Shown piece by piece: positions 1 through 9,600 of a DNA stretch of 64,000 nucleotides. The stretch lies in contig NC_051445.1 in assembly GCF_001649575.2 (NCBI RefSeq), positions 11,732,599 to 11,796,598 on the forward strand, read 5' to 3'. The notes beneath the pieces were generated by a model. It ran no database searches. It saw nothing but the letters and a program-made list of their open reading frames with translations, and was not told where the DNA came from. Position numbers and translations under genes: made by a program. Source of the stretch: Kryptolebias marmoratus (taxonomy: Eukaryota; Chordata; Actinopteri; Cyprinodontiformes; Rivulidae). The stretch's first letter is position 1; each line of letters opens with the position of its first letter.

Positions 1-599
1 CAAAAATGTTCTGATTGTGACTGTGTGGGTTTTTAATCAGAGGTGCACCCATGTTTTTAACAAGCCAAATAACGGCACACTAATGGATAAACTGAGCTGG
101 AGACAAGCTACTGCAGCAACACAAACAGCTTCCTGCAGAAAGAACTTTTGACTAACACAACTTTTCTTTTGTTTATTTGACTGTACTTTTTGTAGCAGGA
201 CTGAAAAAGAGCCACTATCTGTCATGCAGTCATGTAAAATCAGTCTATCCGATCTTTTTTTCCCCCCCATTTCCCAATTTCCTCATGCCTAGCTTCCTCA
301 ATGAAATTTAATGCGTGTAAGAGTGTTGTTTTCCCATCAATACCAGTCAGTGCCAATAAATACTAAGTGTCAAATGACTACTGCAGAGTCATTCGACACT
401 GAAGCTGAATAAACACTTTCCTGTTGCATTCCAAGAAAAGTAAGGCGTTGGCAGATTTTTATTTTTTTATTTTTTGACAGGTGAGAAAAAAAGCCTTGAG
501 ATAGATATTATGAAATTATTTAAAAGCTATTGCTGGAGAACACCGTCTGCTCCAACTGGCACTCCATTGTGTAAAAAAAATGTCAAAAAACAAAAACGG

Positions 600-985
600 G
601 ATTCAGACAAGCGGCTGAAATGAGCTTCCAGGACAGCCGGTATCAGCCTTAGAGATAAGCTCCATCATCCGGGGGGAGCTCGGAGTAGAGCCACTGCTCC
701 TCCACATCGAAAGGAGCCAGCTGAGGTGGTTCAGGCATCTGATTAGGCCTCCCTATGGAAGTTTTTCACAGGGGGAAGAGACCTCGGAGCAGACCCAGAA
801 CTCCCTGGAGGGATTATGTTTCCTCTCTGGCCTGGAAACGCCTCGGGATCCTCCTAGAGGAGCTGGAGAGAGTCTCTGGGGAGAGGGAGGTCTGGGTTTC
901 CCTCCTGGACCTGTTGATAAGCAGTAGAAGATGGATTGGTGGACGATTCAGACATGCAGCTGCCTTCTCTGGGCTTAACTGTATT
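600..985 (+). mobile_element. Non-LTR retrotransposon 3' fragment (LINE ORF C-terminus)
   Basis: The stretch from about 605 matches the recurrent teleost LINE tail (TGAGCTTCC, then GGAGCTCGGAGTAGAGCC). It can be read as RPRSRPRTPWRDYVSSLAWKRLGI followed by ELERVSGEREVWVSLL, which is the C-terminal signature of these fish LINE proteins. It is 5'-truncated and degenerate, so it is dead. The clade is not assigned. It lies downstream of efna1. Confidence 0.7.
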
Positions 986-1194
986 AAACACAGACTGAGG
1001 TGAAGATTTTTTTAAATTTTGTTTGGAAACCGTGGACGCTGCCTCCTCCAAAGTAATTCAGGCTGGTTACCAGGGAGGAGTTTAGGATTGTGGAGAAGTT
1101 TAGGGCGTGTATGGACACTCTTCATTTCTACTGTAATCGTGTTTGTTCATTTATTTTTTATAGCTGTTAGTTTATCTTATGTGACCTGCTAAGT

Positions 1195-1345
1195 GCAGAG
1201 TTTGCATGTTCTCTTTAAGCATGCTTGGGTCTTCTCTGGGTACTCCATTTTTGTAGTCCAACAACATGCACACTGAGTCTAAATTAACCCTGTGTGTGTG
1301 TGTGTGTGTGTGCATGGTTGTATATACTTGTGTTGGCCCTGTGAT
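1195..1345 (+). mobile_element. Degenerate SINE fragment, plus orientation
   Basis: The order 'gagtttgcatgttctc', 'gggtactcca', 'aacatgcacactgagtctaaatt', a TG repeat, 'catggttgtatat' and 'ggccctgtgatgaacc' follows the central and 3' part of the common teleost tRNA-type SINE seen better at 23345-23712. A (TG)n microsatellite has grown inside it at about 1290-1312. Confidence 0.55.
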
Positions 1346-1349
1346 GAAC

Positions 1350-2510
1350 CTCTCCGGGCTCTGACTGCTGCAGATAGGAACCAGGAAAGGTTTTGCACCT
1401 GTTTGACATTTTCAGTTGATATTTTGTGGTTCTCTTTATTTTTCTTCTGAGCATTTCCAAAGCAAAGCATTTTAAAGCATCACTATTTAGGTGCTTTTTT
1501 TTTTTTTTTTTAGCATGAAATGCATTTTTCACATAACCAAGTAATACTTCTGGACATGTAAAAAGTTTGACAAAAATCTGAAAAACATTTTATAGCCTTA
1601 TTATAAAAGATTGCAAAAGTTTAAACACAAATCTGGTACAAAATATGACAAGTTTTTGAAGATTTTTTGGGTCAACTGTTAAACTGTTTTACTGATTGTT
1701 GAGTGAGAAAGATAAAAAAAAAAAAGTGAAAGTTAAACTTTTATGTTAACAGTGACTTTGGGGCTCCTGTGTTTACACTAAATGTGTTTACCAGGACTAA
1801 GATAACTTTTCAAAACCTTTAATAATTGTTTGGTGCTTGTGGAACTGAGGCATGAAAACAGACTCTTCCACGTTTGTTCTGTCCCTTTGCCTGTTGACCC
1901 GCTGAGCACACCGGCGCTGCATCACACACACACGACTTTTGAGGCTGCAGTCGATGTAAGCCATGACGTTAGCGTGGAAAAACAAACAGCTCTGTTTTAT
2001 GAACTGGGCTCGAGGCTGTGTGCTGTGCGGTTTTACGAGGAATGGCGATTTTTGACAGTTTTCAGTGAGCTCCGAGGTTTGCAGGCAGGAGCGTTTGTGC
2101 GCCTCCTCGTCCTGACACGCAGCTGTGTGGGAGGATGTGAGGCGGACCAAAGAGGAGTGGAAGAGTGAGAGCGAGGACACAAAAGTGACATTTTCTCACA
2201 GAATTATCAGTTTGCCCGTGGGGGCCCCCCCTCTTCGTTCTCGTGTTTGGTTTTGAGACGTGAAATGTGAAGTCGGGTCACGCCGTCCGCCGTGAGATGA
2301 AAGAGGAGACAGGATGAGAAAACTGGGGTCGGCAAAGACCGAAGGGTGGAAACTCGGGAGAGGGCTGCTGCGATTTCATCAGGCGAAACGGGGCGACCAT
2401 CCATCAACATCTTCACGATCTCACCGGGCTTTTAAAAAACCCAAGGATGCTTATCGTGACGGGAGGGAAATTTCACAACAGCTGATAAAAAAAAAAAAAC
2501 CCTGACACAT
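1350..2510. other. Non-coding region downstream of efna1
   Basis: Apart from A/T homopolymer tracts (near 1494-1512 and 1713-1724), I see no repeat or gene here. Stop-free frames at 1797-2180 (minus) and 1830-2168 (plus) overlap each other on opposite strands and show no known domain, so both are treated as chance. In human the gene after EFNA1 is SLC50A1; no exon of it is recognised here. Confidence 0.4.
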
Positions 2511-2514
2511 CTTT

Positions 2515-3369
2515 GTCAATTTCATAACACAAAGTTTTATTTTTTTCACATCTTAAAACAGTGCCTTATAGTTTTCTTTATGTACAAGTTTACAAAACGA
2601 GTCAAGCATGTTGGAGGAGAAAACAAACAGACGGATGGTGGGAAGCCCCGTTATTTCTGAGGATGATTTCTGCAAACGTCAACCGGTGTACCATCGAACC
2701 ATCAGGACAGTGGAGATGAGTGAATGAGATGAAGCTCAGCTCCTGACCCCCCCCGTTGGATCTGACCTCTTTAATTCTTCTCAACCCTTCTGATGAAGGA
2801 ATTTAAAAAAAATCCAAACATTTCAACTTTTAATTGCATTACCACATCAAAATAAAATCACCATTTAGTTTTAATTTAGATTCATTTAGACTGAATTTGA
2901 TGTTTTTCCACTATCTGGAGGAGATCTAACCAGGAGCTGAGTGCTACACATGACAAATATCCTACATTAGCTTTACCACTTTTACCAACGAAACACACAC
3001 ACACACACAAAAAAACAACAATAATTTCTCTACATGTAGAGGAAGAAAAACGAGTGTTTGGTGATACAATGCACAGCTGTACCACTGATACGAACGTGTG
3101 AAAACAGGTTGGGGGGTGTTGCTTTCGTTCCTTACTTCCTGTTGCTCGGAGTTTCTGTTCACAATGACCGAAAAAAAAAAAAAAAAAAAAGAGTGCATCT
3201 TAAATAGTTTAAAAAAATGAGAACTTTCATCCTCAAAATTATAGACAGAAAGTTAGAAAAAAAAAACATCTTTGAGGTCCTCTTCTTTTTTTCTTTTTTG
3301 GAGCGATCCACGCTCCACATTCACACCAACACAACAAACACACTGAACAACACAAACCGGTCCATGCTC

Positions 3370-3425
<56 letters not shown>

Positions 3426-3499
3426 GTCTTATAAAAAAATTGTGTCCCAATAACCAGCATTGGTTTAGAAATGTCTCTGTTTTGGTGTCTTGTAGGGTT
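2515..3499 (-). other. efna1: Probable 3' UTR of efna1 with poly(A) signal
   Basis: The first strong AATAAA on the minus strand after the efna1 stop lies at 2536-2541, and cleavage would fall near 2515-2525. The stretch has no coding frame. It contains a (TA)n run at about 3374-3421, an A/T homopolymer run near 3170-3190, and a short CA repeat at about 2995-3008. The exact transcript end is inferred from the signal alone. Confidence 0.5.
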
Positions 3500-3621
3500 T
3501 CAGTGCAACATCGTGGCTAATAAAACTGGGATGATGGTAAATAAGAAGGACAGGGACACCAGCTGCACTGCAGAGCTGCCGATAATCATCTGGACGTCTG
3601 GCTGCATCGCGGCAGGATCGT
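3500..3621 (-). CDS. efna1: efna1 coding exon 4: GPI-attachment signal and stop
   Basis: The exon follows a CTCTCAG acceptor and reads in frame from exon 3 to TGA at 3500-3502. It begins DDPAAMQPDVQMII and ends with a small-residue site (GSSA, residues 208-211) and a hydrophobic tail up to ...LLATMLH with no basic residues after it. This is the expected layout for cleavage and GPI transfer in the endoplasmic reticulum. The sequence of this tail is not conserved in the family, so the call rests on frame, splice site, position and hydrophobicity. The true omega residue is probably Gly208, Ser209 or Ser210. Confidence 0.85.
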
Positions 3622-6600
3622 CTGAGAGAAGAAATGGAGATGGACAGTCAGCGCTCGAGCTCATCACTCAGGAACGATAAACACACCCAGCTGAGCCTGG
3701 CTCAGATTCTAACTGTTCTGGATGTGTCTGATATCTTTTACTTGAAAAAAAGAAAAAAAAAGAAAAAAGGAAATCCTTACCTGCTGGGAGTCGAATCGAG
3801 GGGTTGTGAACTCCACCAGCAGCAGCAATAAACGTCACTTTTCGTTCTTTTTTTTCGGCCTCCTCTGCCTTGGGTTTCTCTGAGCGGGACGCTGCGGAGC
3901 CTTTATGTCCAACAACGTCCACTCTCAGCCTCAGACAATCCTTCCCATGATGATGCATTGGTTTGGCTGAAAAATGTTTAAAAAAAAATAAAAAGTTAAA
4001 ATCTCAATTCGCAGACAACTTCAAAGACCACAGAAGATTGCTGGGAAAGAAGCTGGTGTTTTCCGTGACACTTACAGATGTAGTAATAGCTCTCGCCCTG
4101 TCTGAACTCTTTTCCCAGGGTGAAGGGCGTGAAGCGCTGGAACTTCTCGGAGAATTTCTCCGGCGCGTGCGGAGCGAAGGGGCGGGAGCACTCCCAGCGG
4201 AGCTGATCGAAGGAGTGAGGCTTGCACACCTCGTAGTCCTCCCTCTCCACCATGTACAGCACGTAGCGCTCGGCCGAGTGCGACGGCACCTCTCCGTGGG
4301 CGTAGTGGGGGCACACGATGTCCAGGTAGTCGTTGATGCGCACTTCCACCCGGTAGTCGTCCTCCTGGAAGCTGGAGGCGGGAGGGGAAACGGGGAGGTT
4401 AGTGACAGATGACCACATCCACAGCGGAAGATTTTAAACTCTCTGAATATGAGAAGCTTCTGTTTCTAACTGTGCGACATATAGATGACTAAAAAACAAA
4501 ACGACAAAACAAATTTCAGGATGCTCGGGTTTCGATACGCCTGTGACAACTCATCTTTGGAACAGAATCAGAAAGAGCCCGATCAGGCTCGACTTGTTTC
4601 TGTTTTGAACAGAGAAGAGCTGAATCTTCTCGATACCCTCCACCATCACGCTCTCACGCCTATCTTGCTCCTTTTTCCCCTCACGCAGGGAGTTACTTTA
4701 TACCTGCTATCAGGTAGATGAGAATGTAGATGACAGCTCAGCTCACGCAAACAAAATAATCTTCTCGATCTGTGCGTCTCAGTGACTTTTTTTCTCCCTC
4801 TCATTTTAGACTATTTTCTAGTTGCTTTCAGATTAGTTTCCTCCCCTAGATGTCTGGCAGGCTGATTTGAAACCCTCATTTGCAGCTTTTGGGGCCGATT
4901 TGCTCCTTACACGTCTGATTTCATCAAAGACGTGGACAACAGAGGTGGGGACACTCAGACTTCAGCGTCCTTCTTTTCATCTTTAGTTTTATTGCTCTTT
5001 TCCAGCCTTCCTGTCTCCTCTTTTGCTCACTTCCTGTCCTTCCCCTGGTCTTATAATAAAGTATGGACAGATCAGCACAAATCTCATGCATATTTGAAAT
5101 AGTGGTGGTTGTTTGAAAGAGTAATCGGTTTTCGCCATGGGAACAGATTTACAGCAAGAAACATAATTTAGGAGTCAAAAAAAAATAACAAACTTTCCAG
5201 TGTTCTAGCCCTTATAATAAACGGGATGCAGGCGAGGCCATGAATGTAATGTGCCTGACGTGTGTTTTTTGTTTTTTTTCTTCTTCTGTAGGATCTGCCA
5301 AAAGCCAGGAGGTGAAGAAAGAGTTTTTTATTTGTGTCTCTCTTCCATTACGTCCTCGGGGGCAACGTGTTCTAATCCACAAATCAAATCAGGACTTGAG
5401 CAGCTCAGAGGCTGCTTCTGGATGCTTGTTTAACATGTTGTTAGAGAAAGTGACAAGAAAACAGCTCCTGTGCGTCTGCTGCTGTTTATCTAGTCGGTGT
5501 GTGCCGAGCTGTCATCAAAGCCTGAGACGTGCTGGCTCTGAACCCCCCCACCCACCGCTCTGCCACCCTCCCCCTTCCTTAGCGTCCTGTTGTTGTGGCT
5601 CCCGTCCGGACCCCCTGACCAAGTCACAGACACACAGGCTCCGTGTAAAGACCTCTAACCCCCCCTTCCTTCCTCCTCCTCCTCCTTATTGGTTAGTGCT
5701 ATCCTACCTGTCAAAACACGCTTTGTTAGCGCTTATTATCCAGGGCTAATAAGCTGATCGCTCTGCTTCTAATCACTGCTTTCTCTCTACCAAAGGGTCC
5801 TGATTGGTGTGTTTTGCTTCTGCACAGGTGTGTGCAAATATGTGGGTGCTTCTGCGAGAAAAGGGACGCATCTGTAGCAGCTTAATTGGCCAAATAATCT
5901 CTTATTCCGTCTCGTTTCCCCTTCACCGCTTTCTTCCGTCCAGACTCTAATAACGGGGTTGGAGCGGACGAGACGCTCCGAGCTCTCAAGTGGTTCCCTC
6001 AGAAGTGAAGAATAGGCTTAAATTGTGTGGGAGACACCTTTTTCTTTCCCACACTGCGCTTTTGTTAGTGGTCTTGGCCTACACGCTACATGAAAACACA
6101 GGCTTGTCAGAAGCCAACAACACACTGAGACTCTGTTGCTAATTTCATTCACGGCTCGCACTTTTAAGAAAACTGCCCTTTTATCCTTCTCCTCTCCCCT
6201 CCTCCTCCTCCTCCTCCTCCGATGGGTCTGGCTAATTAAAAGCTGTTAGGGGTCTGGGGCCAATGCGTTTGGTGGAAAAGGAGGGGAGGTGGAATGAATA
6301 GGGTGTAATTATACCCTTTGCCTCCCCAAAGACAGAAAGCCTGAAGGCTACAGGGCCCCTTCAACCCCTCTGCCTAAACCCCCACAGAGCTCTCACTACC
6401 TTGACTAATGTGTGAAGGTGTTCAGTGGTTAAACAGCCTCATCCCACTTTGTCTTTGCTGTGATTGTATTCTCTTGAAGCAATAGTTTGGATCCTTTAAA
6501 GCGGGTCATGAATAGTTAGTATCTTACATGCTGTAGATAGTGTATTTTGACTGGATTGATGAGCTATTGCCTGAGCAGGGTGGAAAACCAAAGTGGATTG

Positions 6601-9600
6601 TTGCCGTCTTAAATTAATTCTATTCCCAAAAATTTAATGCAAACACTTTTTCGTAACATCGCCGTCTGTTTCTTACCTCATCTAAAAACGGGTAAGATAA
6701 TAAATGTTCATAACCTTTCCTCAAATATGCTTTCGCTGTGACAGTAAGTGAAGGAAGGTGGGCAATCTCCACTCCTCTTCCTCGTACTTCTCCTGCGCTC
6801 TCCACTCTTGCACGCCCCTGCTTCTGTGCTCACCTCTGACTGACATTTCTCAGGACAGTGAGAGTCACATAAATGTGATAGCTATGTCCTTTGTGAGATC
6901 GGGAGGCAGGCGTGCAAGCCGTTGCCAACCTACTTTACACACAGCTTCCTCTTCCTATGCGCTAGTTTCTGCATGTGTGTGTGTGTGTGTGCTTGCATGA
7001 GATTCTCTGAAGACCTTAATCCAGGGCGTCTTGTGCCCCGGGCTTATGAACATCTGCTTGTCAGGGCCCCCGTAGAGTCTCTTGTGAGTTGTTGTGTGTG
7101 TGTGTGTGTGTGTTCGTATGATAAAGGTGTGGGTAAACAGCGAGGGCGGGAGGCTGTTGTCTTTGTTCCCCTCTGCAGGTCATCTCTCACTACGGACAAC
7201 TCTAGTTTTGTGTCAGCGGGCCGAGTGTGTATCTGTGAGGTTAGGGGCGCTGATGGTTATTACAGGAGGCGACATTTTCAACACTTGCCTGTCTTCACTG
7301 GATGCTTTGAATTCTCGGCATTGTCCCTTTCCTCTCATCCCTCTCTCCTCTCTTTCTGCTCCTCCACCTATTTGCCTCGCTGAGCTCAAGGTGCTTTTGG
7401 TCAAACAGCTGACGCAGGGAGGGACGTCTGTTTTTTTTTTACTGTCTCTCGAGGGGGGGCTTTCAGAACTGGCAGTCGGGTCAAGAGGTCGGAGTTCAGC
7501 GTTGCAACTGCTCAGAGACGCTAGAATCCGAGTCACCGCCAATGACAAATGATACACAACACACATGCGAGGAGCGAGTCAGCGCCACCGAAACACCAAA
7601 ACAAAAGCCTCCCCCACCCCCCAACCTTCGTCCTCCTCCATTTGTCGTGCAGGTAATCAGAGGAAAGTGTGCCCGCTCTGGAATGTCACAACAGACACAG
7701 GGGGGGCTGCGGTTTGGATGGCTCTCACAAAGCGCACTCATCGGATTTCTTATCCCCCCCCCCAACCCCACTTCATCACACTTTTTACTGCAAGGTTTAA
7801 ACTTAATATCCTATTAATTTGCCGCGGTGTGACAGATTCACACCTCCTCTCACACGGGCCGAGGAGCTGACAGAAGGTCTAATGGGTTTAGCCGCTCACA
7901 TAATAGCCAGTCTAATATACTCCGAAGTCTTTCTTTATTAGCTTTCAGTGGACTCTAACAAAGGGGAATTCTGCCTCCACCTCTGCAACGAGCTGCTACC
8001 ATTGTTATTGAAAATCCAAATCATAATTCCGCAGCTTCGGACTGACACAGCGAAAAAAAACACTCAAGATGAGACCCTTAGCAACTGTCAATAAAAAGTG
8101 TTTCAATTCTGAACTTCTTCCCTGCATTTATCCCTTCATCCATCACTGTCCTCCCTCTCCTCCCTCAGTCTGCCTCGCTTTTATTAGTCCACGACCAGCC
8201 CACCCCCGCTCTGGCTCCTGTTTTGTCCCGTCTCTTCAGGCTGACATAATAAACTGCAGCTCTTCATCCAGGCTAATTTCTCAATGCAAACGTCTTTCTT
8301 CACCCCACCCTTGTCCCATGCACCCCGTACCCAGGCCGCTCCTCCTCCTCCTCCTCCTCAGTGCTCCCCAAAACCTTTTCACCCATTCCCCTTTCTGGAG
8401 CCTCCTATTCTGTGTGCAACAAATAGAAAAAAGGAATAAAAAAGGCCAAATGGTATCAAGTTTTGTTTAGTAGGCTGCAAGGGTGGTCGCAGGGAGTTAG
8501 TCTGCTTGTCTAACTGAGGCCAGTGGAAGATATTTAAATAAACCTAAATGTAACTTTAATTTAAAACACGGTTTCATCCGTTCCCACTATTGCCTTCAGG
8601 GGGCGACGTGGAGCTGCTAGTGGACATCAAATCCCCAAGTATGCATGAAATGTTATGAATGAGCAGTGTACACACTCTCACTCGCTCGCGCACTTTGAGA
8701 GCGGCAGGGTAAAAAAAAAAAAAAAAAAAGGCCTCCCCGATGTTAGCGGAGTCCAGTTATCCTCGGGTGGAAAACTACCGAGGCAAAAACAGAGAGAGGT
8801 CTGTGAGAAAGAAAGGGGAGCTGATGGAGAGAGAGCGTGACGGGGTGAGGAGGGGAAAGGAAGTCTGGACCTGAGATAACGAGGCGGGAGGAAGAGCGGA
8901 TACAAACAAGAGGTGCTTGGATACCTTGATGAGGGACAGTGTTGTCCACGGACCAGAAATAATTTCTAATGACCACCCCCCCCTTTCCCCCTCAGGTGTA
9001 GACAGGCATGAATGATGGGTAAATCCAGAGAGGACAGTTATATCAGCAGGGGACACTAAAATAAAGCCCTCTGATTATGATTGGGAAAGCTAAATGTAGC
9101 TGTCATTGATTATTCTGATGGAGTCCATCAGAGATTTTACCTGCTGCTGACAGAACCGTGGTTACATCACAAAAAGATTAGATCGTCGATACGGCGAGGG
9201 CAGCAGAGCGATAGTTTTGTGTCTGTGGGTCAGATTACAAACTGACTGTAATCTGCCTCCTAGTACGTGTGTGCATGTGTGTTATCATTCTAGTGAGATT
9301 TAGGGAACTACAGCTAGACACTGGCTGGAGAAGGGAATATAAATAATAATAATAATAATAATAAAAAGAAATACATAGAGCAGGAACAAGATGTGCAAAA
9401 TGTATGACAGGTGGGACTGATGTCGACCACCTTCACGTCAGACTTATCCTCGGGGGTAACAAACATGTAGAGGCAGGCACCGGCTGCTTGACATAAGCAG
9501 AATCTTATATTACACCCAACTCCTGATTAAAGATGTCTGCTCACATGCTGGAGGCCCGGGACGTACACCCAGGCCACCGATGATGGATGAAGGCAGCGTT

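Noticed and set aside
4364..4371. Alternative efna1 exon 2 acceptor 7 nt downstream
   Set aside because: Using it would shift the frame and lose the Phe that aligns with the family; the first acceptor keeps both.
3963..4412. 149-codon plus-strand frame over efna1 exon 2
   Set aside because: It is the antisense shadow of the exon; the minus strand carries the ephrin domain.
5240..7870. Several overlapping frames within efna1 intron 1
   Set aside because: They overlap each other on both strands, contain TG-repeat-derived Cys-Val runs and lack splice logic.
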